Below are positions 14,879 to 23,405 of a stretch of DNA of 37,673 bases, in pieces. The notes beneath the pieces were generated by a model. That model made no database searches. It was not told the DNA's origin and worked only from the letters and a program-made list of their open reading frames with translations. A program made the position numbers and the translations under genes. The stretch comes from a virus. Location: positions 1 through 37,673 of IMG/VR virus record IMGVR_UViG_3300050821_000999; one strand, written 5' to 3'. Within the stretch, counting starts at the first letter, position 1, and the number at the start of each line of letters is the position of its first letter.

Positions 14879-16407
14879 TGAATACTCGCCTGCCCGCCGA
14901 TCTTGGATGTGCCGTTGATTATGCTTCCACCGCCATTTAATAGGGTTGGTAGTGCCATAATAAAAATATCATTTCTGCAATTTGTGTTGAGCGTGCAAGT
15001 ATTGGATACCCCACTCGTGTTTCCGAGCATTCCATCCCAATCACTCGTCCACAAGAACCATTTACCATCAGCAGACACCGATCCAATCGCATTGCAGGAC
15101 TCGAAACTTGGAGTGCAGCTATGTGTTGAATATGTATGAGCAAATCGCCACACCCTCCCAGTTCCGTCCATCGCATGACATTGGACTTCGTTGTCGTAAG
15201 CTCCAGAAACAGAGAATTGCCCATTGAATATCGTCGTGCAGAATGGATTTGTATCGGTCGGATTATCGGTGGGCCACGATGGATGTTGATCCCAAAGCGG
15301 TGTCGTGTAATTCGGGATGCTATTAGGATTGATGATCGTAGAGGAGTTTGGGGTGTTTTCTCTTCGTGAGTACCACGTAGCTTGAAAATGGCCACCGCCA
15401 GCATCGCACTCATTGACGGTAAAATTATAGCCAGTATTGGTATGCCCACATCCGGTAGTCGGGTCATTTAGTTGATAAACACTCAAATCCGCTACGTGCC
15501 AAATTTCCGTACCGGGGGCTACGTAGCAATTCGCTACGCAATTATTGAAAGTGATGAATGCCCAATCGCCACCCTTGCTCATTTCCAAGTAGTGCATCTG
15601 AAATCGGTCGGTTACTGCAATTGTTCCAGTTGTGCCCCAAGCTCCAGTAACAGCCCCTGTTCTGGTATTCCAGAGACGGCATCCATTTGTGCGATTCCAA
15701 ATAATTGCATAAACGTCTCCCACGGAGTCTTGTATCGAGGTCGAACTGATATTGATCCCAAATGTTTGATCGTCTTTGCTCACGAACAAATCACCAGAAG
15801 TGGGCACGCCAAGACCTACCAAATCAGGAGCACATGTCGTCAAATCAACGACCTGAACGCCAGTGGGGGCAACGGAAGTGCTAGTAAAATCGTAAGAATA
15901 AATCGCGGCGTTGTTGCTTCCATTCACTGCTATTCCGTATGCAACGTAAGGGGTTATATAGCTGAATGTCAGACCACTCGGATACGGAGTTGTGAGCGTG
16001 TAGGCCGCACCGTAGAGTTTGGTAGCCGTATTGGTGTTGGGATTCCATTGCATCGGAATCACGTCGTTTCCACCCGTATAGACCACAAATCGCGTGTCTG
16101 TCGTATCGAACGGGTTAGGATAAGCTCCTCCCGAATAGCTCCACCCATAAATTTTGGTTGTGGACATCGTGGAATTATCAGTCACACGCGTAATTGGCAG
16201 ATTGAAATCGGTCGGAGTCAGGGTGTAGTTGGCCCCCGTTAATGATCCCCCACCTGTGCAACTCGAATTTGGACAGGGGATTGTTCCTGGATAAGGGATA
16301 ACTGAAGTGCTGGTGTTCCCGCCGCTGTAGGAAATAGTTTGAGAGTTGGCCAAGGCATAACACCACAATAGAGCTAAGAATATAGAAATGCCTCTATACG
16401 ATCTCAA
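14875..16407 (-). CDS. Secreted beta-propeller-like protein, Cys-rich
   Basis: 510 residues. A signal peptide (IFLALLWCYALANS, cut near QT) leads into repeated beta segments such as SADGKWFLWTSDWDG, typical of TolB-like propellers. The mature part has about 14 cysteines, many in close pairs (CPNSSC, CVANC, CTLNTNC), which suits disulfides in the periplasm. Start is TTG 16407 with GGAG eight bases before; TTGA overlaps the upstream stop. It lies between fibre-like and lysis genes. Possible roles are a tail appendage or a secreted factor that changes the host surface; not decided. Confidence 0.7.
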   Translation of the reverse strand: MRSYRGISIFLALLWCYALANSQTISYSGGNTSTSVIPYPGTIPCPNSSCTGGGSLTGANYTLTPTDFNLPITRVTDNSTMSTTKIYGWSYSGGAYPNPFDTTDTRFVVYTGGNDVIPMQWNPNTNTATKLYGAAYTLTTPYPSGLTFSYITPYVAYGIAVNGSNNAAIYSYDFTSTSVAPTGVQVVDLTTCAPDLVGLGVPTSGDLFVSKDDQTFGINISSTSIQDSVGDVYAIIWNRTNGCRLWNTRTGAVTGAWGTTGTIAVTDRFQMHYLEMSKGGDWAFITFNNCVANCYVAPGTEIWHVADLSVYQLNDPTTGCGHTNTGYNFTVNECDAGGGHFQATWYSRRENTPNSSTIINPNSIPNYTTPLWDQHPSWPTDNPTDTNPFCTTIFNGQFSVSGAYDNEVQCHAMDGTGRVWRFAHTYSTHSCTPSFESCNAIGSVSADGKWFLWTSDWDGMLGNTSGVSNTCTLNTNCRNDIFIMALPTLLNGGGSIINGTSKIGGQASIH

Positions 16408-18122
16408 TTGATTATCTCCACAGTCATCTGTCTATCTGTCATCACATCTGAAGCGTTACTTATCGAGAAGGCCACGGTACTCTGAATGAATATTTGGGCG
16501 GTGATATCAAGATCGGATGGGGAACCTGCGAGCGTAGTAATGTTTTGATCTGGAAAATTAAGGGCCGCCGAAACACTCGTAGCTGCAAGGTCGATAATCA
16601 TATTTCCACTAGCTTCAAACCTGGACGCAACACCTGCTGTCTGGGTCGTGGCTGTAAGGTCTACGATGATCGGATTATTCGTAATCGTCCCTACCTGCGC
16701 CGTAGAAAGTAAAGTGGCAAGAGTAGTCACATTACCGCTACCACATCCCGATACTGAACATAACTTAATTTTGCGAGTTATGGCTGCAAGGTTTCCAGCC
16801 GCTGTTGTATAAACGCTCTTTACGTGAATTCGAATAGTTCTTCCTGCAAGATTCAGAGACTTCGCGGTGATCGAGCAGGCCATACCATTTTGATCGGTAG
16901 TAACGTTACCACCGGAAGTCGTCACTGGTGTCACATTGGCACAAAGGCTTGTTTCTAGCGTACCACTAGAATCAGTCAAGTTGTGCGTTCGTGCTGCCGT
17001 TTCATTTGCAGTAACAGTATCTCCGAAATTATTGTTATCTAGCTTTATCGTTGCCCCGCCTATTGACTCGACCCCCACTCCGTCTATCAGAAAAGCAGAA
17101 GCATTCACATGCACATTCCCGTTGGGCTGGATATAGAACTGCTTTGTTCCGCAGGACCCCGCTGAGTTCGTGCAAACGTCAAACACGTCCGACGCTGGAG
17201 CGCCAGCCGTAGTCTGCAAGACGGTAAGCCCTACCACATCTACGGTTGGGGCTATGGTGTTCGCGGCGGTTGTACCAGGGACAAGAACAACTCCAGCGGC
17301 ACCACCGCATGCCACAAACGATGGCGTCAGTATATTTGCGGCATTGGCATAGCTTAGACAACCAGTCCCAGCAGCCGTTGGTAAGAGCATTGTGTAATTA
17401 GTGATCGCTCCCGATGGGCAGCTAATCTGCGCCGCTCCTGCTACCAGTGTCGGCAAAGTCCCGTTACCGTTGCTGCACTGGAAATATCCCGCCCCTGCTC
17501 CGTTGGTCTGAAACGAGTTCCCGGTCACGTTGCCCAGCACATCCACACTGAACAGCGTAGCGTTCTTGGCCGCGTTCATGAAGTTCAGGAAGGTGCCGGT
17601 GGGAGTGGTGTCAGTGAAGCGGGCACCATTCAAAGTGTCGGCACCATTGGCATTTTGCTGTAAAAATAAGAGAGGATTAGTTCCACCTGTAACGCCGGCA
17701 GGTAAACTACCGCCACCACCACTTCCTGCCACAGTTCCAGTTATCGTAGTAATCGCTACCGTAACAACACCAGACGTAAACGCCGATATCCTCGCTCTTA
17801 CAGCAACCAATCCAACAGGAACAAACGTAAACGTCGTATTCGTCGTTGACGATGGCGTGCTAAGGCTTACATAGCTAGCATCGTTAGTGGTACTGACGCT
17901 CGTTCCCTCAAACTGCACGGTTGCTGACCACGTTCCTGAGAGCGTGATCCCAACGCTAATCGTATTAGCAGGGAGCTGCACAACTAAGCACCACGGCGAA
18001 GCTTGTGGTGGAGTTGCGAAGCAAGTAGCGCCAGAGCCGTTGATATTCAGCGTCGTCGTATATTGAGCATGAAGAGAACAGGCGCAAAGCATCAGTGCGC
18101 AAAGAAGTAAGATTCGTTTCAT
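16404..18122 (-). CDS. Fibre-like protein with signal peptide
   Basis: 572 residues from ATG 18122 (TAATG overlap). Signal peptide MKRILLLCALMLCACSLHA. An immunoglobulin-like strand set follows (GTWSATVQFEG, VAVRARISAFTSGVVTVAI), as in phage fibre and adhesin modules, then glycine/threonine-rich repeats with FYIQPNGNVHVNASAF, typical of trimeric tail fibres. The mature protein has about 12 cysteines. The upstream in-frame stretch to 18221 lies within the neighbouring gene and is rejected as a start. It may be a receptor-binding protein; why it should be exported is unclear. Confidence 0.72.
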   Translation of the reverse strand: MKRILLLCALMLCACSLHAQYTTTLNINGSGATCFATPPQASPWCLVVQLPANTISVGITLSGTWSATVQFEGTSVSTTNDASYVSLSTPSSTTNTTFTFVPVGLVAVRARISAFTSGVVTVAITTITGTVAGSGGGGSLPAGVTGGTNPLLFLQQNANGADTLNGARFTDTTPTGTFLNFMNAAKNATLFSVDVLGNVTGNSFQTNGAGAGYFQCSNGNGTLPTLVAGAAQISCPSGAITNYTMLLPTAAGTGCLSYANAANILTPSFVACGGAAGVVLVPGTTAANTIAPTVDVVGLTVLQTTAGAPASDVFDVCTNSAGSCGTKQFYIQPNGNVHVNASAFLIDGVGVESIGGATIKLDNNNFGDTVTANETAARTHNLTDSSGTLETSLCANVTPVTTSGGNVTTDQNGMACSITAKSLNLAGRTIRIHVKSVYTTAAGNLAAITRKIKLCSVSGCGSGNVTTLATLLSTAQVGTITNNPIIVDLTATTQTAGVASRFEASGNMIIDLAATSVSAALNFPDQNITTLAGSPSDLDITAQIFIQSTVAFSISNASDVMTDRQMTVEIIN

Positions 18123-18850
18123 TATGGCACCATGATTGGTGATACCTGAGTCGGTATTACGTTTCCTGTTTCTTGAAATGCAGTAGCAAAAGCTATCAGC
18201 GTACCGCTCGATGCTGTCCACGTTGCCGGAGCAGCACGAGAGCCAGAAGTCAAGCCTGTAGCGAATCCATCACCAAAGTTAGAAGTACCTTCGTATGTAA
18301 ATCCTGCTCCAGTCGACCCGTTTACCGATCCACTGGATGCTGATAAGCAAGTTATGAAATTAGCATTCCCGGATAAAGTTAACGAAACCCCGACACATGA
18401 AGTACAACTACCATCGTTTACGCCACCACTTGGAAAGGCACCTGAATCAAGAGCTATATTCGTAAGCGTGCGCGTCGCTTCCCACACGATAACGTCTACG
18501 GTCGACGATATCGAAGTGATTGGCTGGCTGAAAGAAGTTACCCCACTAACTGAATTTAGGCAGTAATATAAATCTGTTTGATCCCCGCCCAATCCAGCCG
18601 GGGCGCCAAGAGCATGAACCCACGACACATTACAAGCACCAGCTGGTGGTGCGCCAAGAGTAGTCCCCGTCGTTTGCGCGAGCAAACCAACAACTAGAAG
18701 ATGATTCGCTCCGGTAGATGATAACGTTACGACACAAGGACTTACTGTACAGCCAGCGGCGATATGAGCAACCTGGGTCTTGGTCCAGGCGTGGGCCGAA
18801 GTACAGATGAATAGCAATATGGTTCCAGTTACAGCGATGAGTCGTTTCAT
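18122..18850 (-). CDS. Exported Cys-rich fibre-locus protein
   Basis: 242 residues. Signal peptide MKRLIAVTGTILLFICTSAHA, then a beta-rich body with CTVSPC, CTSC and other cysteines (7 in the mature part). The sequence is Ser/Thr/Gly-rich, with LSSTGANHLLVVGLLAQTTG at its start, similar to jelly-roll proteins. ATGA overlap with its upstream neighbour. Function unknown; the context is fibre genes. Confidence 0.68.
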   Translation of the reverse strand: MKRLIAVTGTILLFICTSAHAWTKTQVAHIAAGCTVSPCVVTLSSTGANHLLVVGLLAQTTGTTLGAPPAGACNVSWVHALGAPAGLGGDQTDLYYCLNSVSGVTSFSQPITSISSTVDVIVWEATRTLTNIALDSGAFPSGGVNDGSCTSCVGVSLTLSGNANFITCLSASSGSVNGSTGAGFTYEGTSNFGDGFATGLTSGSRAAPATWTASSGTLIAFATAFQETGNVIPTQVSPIMVP

Positions 18851-19662
18851 CTGACCACTCGCCAATTAAGCGTAATAGCTCCGGGCGTGATACCAGCAGA
18901 TGTATTATTACAAACCTTGAAGTTCACATTGTTCGCCGTCGGATACTTGATGATCGTAAGCATCCCATTCGCGCTCGGTTGATAGCCTACAACTCCGGTG
19001 GGGTCGGCGTTAAAGTCAGCCATGATGTTATCTGTTGTTCCTGCTCCTGTTGCGGTAACCGTCACTGCTGCGGCACATGCACCTGAGGCGATTAGCGAAG
19101 TCCCGAGAGCCGCTGTCCCGTTCGCTACGGTTATGGTACATGTAGCGCAGCCAATCGTTCCTGTAACTGTAATCGGTCCTCCAGTAATCGGTCCAGTAGT
19201 AGCGACGTTCGTTACAGTTCCTGAGCCACCGCCGCCACTTGAAATACCGCTGATTATAAATAGCTGCCCTACGATTCCAGGTGCTGTCTGGGAGTACAGA
19301 TACCCGGTTGTAGTCGTAGTGATCCAGAACTGGAAGTTACCGTTCGCGTCGATACAGCCATTGACCAGCGTTCCTACACATAGCGCAAGAGGATTGGCAA
19401 CTGGAACGGTTAGCGCAGAGTCTTTATAAACGACTACCAAAGGTGAGCACGGAAGTCCGCCGCCAAGTGATGAGCAGACGGTTATCACGGCATTCGGGAC
19501 AGCCTGAAGCACGGACGTGATCCCAGGGACTTGGCTGACGGGCGTATTAACAATGGCCTGACCGGAGATAGAAACACCTTGAGCGAAGACACGAGGAGCG
19601 AAACAAAGTACTAGCGCAAGTATGCTTAGATAGCGTATGATCTTAGACATGAGAATACTCAT
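18847..19662 (-). CDS. Exported fibre-like protein with NWRVVR C-terminal module
   Basis: 271 residues. Signal peptide near residues 5-28 (IIRYLSILALVLCFAPRVFA). A small beta domain with CSSLGGGLPC is followed by a Gly-rich hinge and a C-terminal ~90-residue module ending AITLNWRVVR. The same module ends the next upstream gene (TINWRVVR). ATG 19662 has AGGAG four bases before; ATG 19650 is an alternative. Eight cysteines lie in the mature part. Probably an appendage subunit, inferred from the shared module and position. Confidence 0.7.
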   Translation of the reverse strand: MSILMSKIIRYLSILALVLCFAPRVFAQGVSISGQAIVNTPVSQVPGITSVLQAVPNAVITVCSSLGGGLPCSPLVVVYKDSALTVPVANPLALCVGTLVNGCIDANGNFQFWITTTTTGYLYSQTAPGIVGQLFIISGISSGGGGSGTVTNVATTGPITGGPITVTGTIGCATCTITVANGTAALGTSLIASGACAAAVTVTATGAGTTDNIMADFNADPTGVVGYQPSANGMLTIIKYPTANNVNFKVCNNTSAGITPGAITLNWRVVR

Positions 19663-19813
19663 CGTACTCCTAATGTCGCTGCTTGGCGGATGTGGTCCTG
19701 CGATAAGATACAATCCGCGAAGTGTGCCAGAAGCTCCATTTGACTGTGATGCCCTACCTGGAAGATTATGTCCACAGCCGTATCCTCCAATTCACTTTCC
19801 GAGTAGGCGTTAA
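19649..19813 (+). CDS. Candidate lipoprotein on the opposite strand
   Basis: 54 residues: MRILIVLLMSLLGGC is a textbook-like lipoprotein signal with lipobox LGGC, followed by a proline-rich body (DALPGRLCPQPYPPIHFP). It almost exactly fills the gap between two leftward genes. Proline-rich small lipoproteins include Rz1 spanins and phage exclusion proteins. Against it: no ribosome site is seen and the strand is opposite to its surroundings. A competing small leftward gene occupies the same bases. Confidence 0.38.
   Translation: MRILIVLLMSLLGGCGPAIRYNPRSVPEAPFDCDALPGRLCPQPYPPIHFPSRR
19659..19775 (-). CDS. Competing 38-residue leftward reading
   Basis: GTG 19775 with GGAGG eight bases before it encodes MDIIFQVGHHSQMELLAH and about 20 further residues. 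Its stop overlaps the next ATG (ATGA), the coupling seen throughout this block. No domain is recognised. Either this or the opposite-strand lipoprotein probably explains the 147-bp gap. Confidence 0.35.
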   Translation of the reverse strand: MDIIFQVGHHSQMELLAHFADCILSQDHIRQAATLGVR

Positions 19814-20862
19814 CGTACGACTCTCCAATTGATTGTCTGTGCGGCAGGTGTTTGATTGCCACCTGCTGTATTACACCATTGAAAATTGACATTGTTGGTA
19901 GTTGGGTAAAAATTTACGACTAAGCCAAAGACTATATTTGTACTGAAACTTGCATTAGGAGACCAGATTATGGCATCTGTAGTTGCTACACCTGTAGCCG
20001 ATACTGTTACGAGAGATCCACAAAAGCCACTGTTAATTAAGGCAGTGGTCATTGTAGCGGTGCCACTAGCAACTGTTACGGAAGCGTTTAGTGCATTGAT
20101 TGTTGGCGTGCCAGTTAAAGCTGGACTTACCGCCAGTACTACCGCCCCACTCCCCGTCACTCCATTACTCAGATTCGCCGCGCTAGGTTGCGCACAGGTA
20201 CTCGGCGCCGTTGTACTTAACCCATTCACGAACTGATTCGCAGCACATGTCCCGATCAGAGCGAAGTTAGCAAGCCCTGCCGGGCCACCAGACTCTACGA
20301 ACACCCACTTGTTCGCCGTCGAGTCGTAACAGAACTGCCCCGGAGCTGAAGGGACACATCCAGCCGAGACAGCAGCCTTGAACGAAGTCGCTCCGCTAAA
20401 GTCCCAACTGTTGCCTGTAGCGATGAACGCTCCGGCGTTGTTGTTCGTACCAGGAAGTAGCGCAGACCAATTAGCAGAAGCTCCAGAAGATCCACCGCCT
20501 ATACCAACGATCCCGTCTACGATGTATTGCTGAACGAAGTTCGCATCAGCTACGGTGAACCGATAGACCTGACCGGCGATCAGCCAAATTGAGACGAAGC
20601 CTCCGGCATCGCAGGTCACCGGGTTTTGATTCTGTACAGTACCTGTATTGTCTGTATACGTAGCAAGCGGGGTCGAAGTACCGGAGATAGAAGTAGTAAT
20701 CTTACAACCCTGAAGAGGTTGCCCATTAGCATAGAAGAATTGAAGCTTCGGAGCTGGCGCAAGGGTGACTGTCACCTGAGCATGCGCCGTCGAACGAATG
20801 AAAAGAATACCGAGAGCGTAGATCGAGATGATGGCTAGAGTTAAGAGAGTGAGTTTCTTCAT
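19810..20862 (-). CDS. Exported tail-appendage protein
   Basis: 350 residues. Signal peptide MKKLTLLTLAIISIYALGIL plus FIRSTAHA. The next ~90 residues (PAPKLQFFYANGQPLQGCKI, TPLATYTDNTGTVQNQNP, AGGFVSIWL) are the well-known N-terminal domain of podovirus tail fibres and spikes. The C-terminal ~90 residues end TINWRVVR and resemble those of the gene downstream. About 8 cysteines lie in the mature part. The combination of a tail-attachment-type domain and a Sec signal is very unusual. TAAATG adjacency with the upstream gene. Confidence 0.78.
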   Translation of the reverse strand: MKKLTLLTLAIISIYALGILFIRSTAHAQVTVTLAPAPKLQFFYANGQPLQGCKITTSISGTSTPLATYTDNTGTVQNQNPVTCDAGGFVSIWLIAGQVYRFTVADANFVQQYIVDGIVGIGGGSSGASANWSALLPGTNNNAGAFIATGNSWDFSGATSFKAAVSAGCVPSAPGQFCYDSTANKWVFVESGGPAGLANFALIGTCAANQFVNGLSTTAPSTCAQPSAANLSNGVTGSGAVVLAVSPALTGTPTINALNASVTVASGTATMTTALINSGFCGSLVTVSATGVATTDAIIWSPNASFSTNIVFGLVVNFYPTTNNVNFQWCNTAGGNQTPAAQTINWRVVR

Positions 20863-21960
20863 TTATCGGCCCTTCATCATGTCGTAAAGTGTCTTAGCTC
20901 CAGCTATTGTTCCACCAGCACCTAACCCAGTATTTCGCACAATTGGATTCTTCATCAGCTCCAACATTTGATCGAATTTAGTCGGTCCAGTTCTGGTGAG
21001 CTGCTGATTGCGTAAATCATCCAAGCCTTCCATGATCTGCTGAAGCTGGCTGTAAGCTAAGTTCGTAGGCTTCATCTCGGGAGCGGCTGTATTCAGTGCT
21101 CGTGTCACAGCTCCATAAACAGGATTCCTGAACTTTGGCGGAAGCCCTTGCCACAAGGCGCGTTTCAAGGCAACAGCATCGGAAGGAGTCAGGCTCCTCC
21201 AGTCTGCATCTTCACCTAACGTTTGCTTGAAAATATTCACAGTGCGCGCTAACGCCTGAGACCCTTGTGGGTCGAGCATGTCATCGATAGCCTGAGCTAT
21301 TGGTTTGCCAACGTCGAGTGTGACGCCTCTTTTTGTAGCGGCCGCGGCCTGAGTATCGACTGCTTGACCAGCTTTCTGCCAAGCTGGATTTACTTTAGCA
21401 ACCTTAGCTTCGGCGGTAAGACCTTGGAGGTCTTGAGGCTTTATACCAGCATCGATCAATCCTTCAGCCGGTGTTCCGTAAACAGAATCTGGATGTACAG
21501 AACCAATACGAATATTAAGATCGTTTGGCTTGATTCCAGTAAGCTCATGTAACTGCGCGATGGTATTCGTTCGCGGAGTAGGTGTATATCCTCCAGGACT
21601 ATCGGCAAAGTAGCTGGCGAACTTGTTCGCTCCGACTGCACGTAATAGCTTGGCTGTACCAGCTCCTAAGCTGCTGAGAAGCGTCGATCCTGGCATACCC
21701 ATAGGAGACTCGCCGCCCATACCTGCCATCGCTACGTTAGCTAATGAGCTAGCTTCAGGGATGCCCTCGCTTAATGGATAATTACTGCGCCCAGGCATTT
21801 GACCTAAACCAGGATTCTGCTCCACGGTAGCTGGCGCTTTTCCGGGATTCAATTGCTTATAAATAGCCGCAGATACCTGATCGTCCGTCATCGTTCCAGG
21901 GAACGATACGGTTCCAAGGTTCGGAACTTCTATCACTTTATCTGCGACTTCATTGGGCAT
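20863..21960 (-). CDS. DNA ejection protein (gp16-like position)
   Basis: 365 residues. The N-terminal PNLGTVSFPGTMTDDQVSAA matches the short motif seen in podovirus internal virion proteins; the rest is helical and Ala/Gln/Leu-rich, with a glycine-rich hydrophobic end. No signal peptide and no cysteine. Third of three consecutive genes in the place of P22 gp7, gp20 and gp16, which form the channel for DNA ejection. Confidence 0.7.
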   Translation of the reverse strand: MPNEVADKVIEVPNLGTVSFPGTMTDDQVSAAIYKQLNPGKAPATVEQNPGLGQMPGRSNYPLSEGIPEASSLANVAMAGMGGESPMGMPGSTLLSSLGAGTAKLLRAVGANKFASYFADSPGGYTPTPRTNTIAQLHELTGIKPNDLNIRIGSVHPDSVYGTPAEGLIDAGIKPQDLQGLTAEAKVAKVNPAWQKAGQAVDTQAAAATKRGVTLDVGKPIAQAIDDMLDPQGSQALARTVNIFKQTLGEDADWRSLTPSDAVALKRALWQGLPPKFRNPVYGAVTRALNTAAPEMKPTNLAYSQLQQIMEGLDDLRNQQLTRTGPTKFDQMLELMKNPIVRNTGLGAGGTIAGAKTLYDMMKGR

Positions 21961-23404
21961 TGGTGACAGCCTCAATTTGTCCGGTAGTCGGATTAAAGCG
22001 ATGCGTTATATGCTGCTTCACTGGTTGAGCTGGTGCCGCAGCAGCAGACGGAGCGGCAGACTCACCGCCATATCTGCTCTGCACATACCCAACATTGCGC
22101 TCATGCGTAGTATTCGCAGCCTTATCCTCGGCATCTAGAATCTTCTGCATTTCGGCGTTAGTAGCTGGAGGCATCTGTCCCTTAAATCCTTTATCAACCC
22201 ACGCACTCCACTTGCGTCCGTAATCTCCGAGACTTCCTGCAAGGTTCTGATACTCGGTCTGATTCATTCGCTTGACGCCGCCCTCGACTATTTCATGTTC
22301 AGCAAAACGCGTCTGAGCTGCCGATGTAGCGACTTCATTCCCACCTTTACTCATATCAAGAAGGCCACGAATACCAGAAGTTTGATCCAGAGCCGCTCCA
22401 AGTTTTTCATCTTCAGTGACAAGCTTCCCGGCAACGAGGTTCCTCATGCCAATATCCTTCATTGCTTCAGCTTGTTTACGAGCGTCAGCAGAACGCTGAA
22501 AGGATTCATTTGCAGCGTCAGCACGATCCTGAATCTTTTTGAGATCAGACACAGTTGGTGCTGCGGCTAATTCCTTAGCGAATGCCTGCACCATAACTGG
22601 CGGAATAGCCCCACCAGCATCAGTCCCATAAGTGTGAACTGTACTTTGCGCGTTTAGTATCTGTTCAGGTTTGGGAGCTGTTGCCTCGACTGCCTTAGCC
22701 TTTTCTTGTGCTGCCTCATCGATAGCCTTATGAATCTCAAGGCCGTTAGATATCTTGATCAAATCGCCAACGGTAGCTGCACCTTGTAAATGCGGGATTA
22801 TATCTGGAGGATAATTCTGCTGGTTAGCCATCACCTTCTGTACGAAAGCTGGCACAGATGCATCGTCAGATACGGAAGCAACGTCCTTGGTCCAATTCGC
22901 AACCTGCTTGTCATGATTCTCTAGTGCTGCTTTCTCAGCATCAGTTTTGGTCTTGTGAAGATTCGCTAGCTTCTCTTCGTGTGCCGTAAACTGATCGGAC
23001 ATCTCTGCTGCACCGCCAGGGCCCATTAGAGGCAAGCCTTGAGACGCCATATATTGCGCAATAGGATGAAGTCCAAGAGGGTTTGCGCCTTCAGTTGGTT
23101 CAGCTCCAGATGCGGCACTAAGCTTCTTACCAAAGTCAGGATCGCTAAGAATAGCCTGAGTCTTCGTCATATTCTCAAGCTGTAATCGCTGCTGTTCGTT
23201 CTTGAGCCGTAGCTCTTCGGCTTGCTGCTGCTGAATAGGGACTTGTGCTTGCAGTCCAGCAGTCTGCGCCTGTACCTGCTGTCGCTCGACCGGCGCTAAC
23301 TGATTCGCACGCATCATCGCTGCCACGTTCGTAGCGGCAGGGATAGCTGTGCCAGGGGCGTTATACGCCTCTATCAGTGAACCTAAGCTAGGACCATAGC
23401 CCAC
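21950..23404 (-). CDS. DNA ejection protein (gp20-like position), coiled coil
   Basis: 484 residues, strongly helical. A Gln/Glu/Ala-rich coiled coil (QQQAEELRLKNEQQRLQLEN) starts near residue 55, and long amphipathic stretches follow. It has no cysteine or signal peptide. GTG start two bases after the gp7-like stop (TAACGTG). Assigned as an internal virion protein from composition and gene order. Confidence 0.68.
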   Translation of the reverse strand: MGYGPSLGSLIEAYNAPGTAIPAATNVAAMMRANQLAPVERQQVQAQTAGLQAQVPIQQQQAEELRLKNEQQRLQLENMTKTQAILSDPDFGKKLSAASGAEPTEGANPLGLHPIAQYMASQGLPLMGPGGAAEMSDQFTAHEEKLANLHKTKTDAEKAALENHDKQVANWTKDVASVSDDASVPAFVQKVMANQQNYPPDIIPHLQGAATVGDLIKISNGLEIHKAIDEAAQEKAKAVEATAPKPEQILNAQSTVHTYGTDAGGAIPPVMVQAFAKELAAAPTVSDLKKIQDRADAANESFQRSADARKQAEAMKDIGMRNLVAGKLVTEDEKLGAALDQTSGIRGLLDMSKGGNEVATSAAQTRFAEHEIVEGGVKRMNQTEYQNLAGSLGDYGRKWSAWVDKGFKGQMPPATNAEMQKILDAEDKAANTTHERNVGYVQSRYGGESAAPSAAAAPAQPVKQHITHRFNPTTGQIEAVTNAQ

Positions 23405-23405
23405 G

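Noticed and set aside
15472-16242. 256-residue plus-strand frame
   Set aside because: Antisense to the secreted propeller-like gene; no start signal or domain.
17530-17874. Plus-strand Pro/Val-rich frame
   Set aside because: Mirror reading of the Gly/Thr-rich fibre gene.
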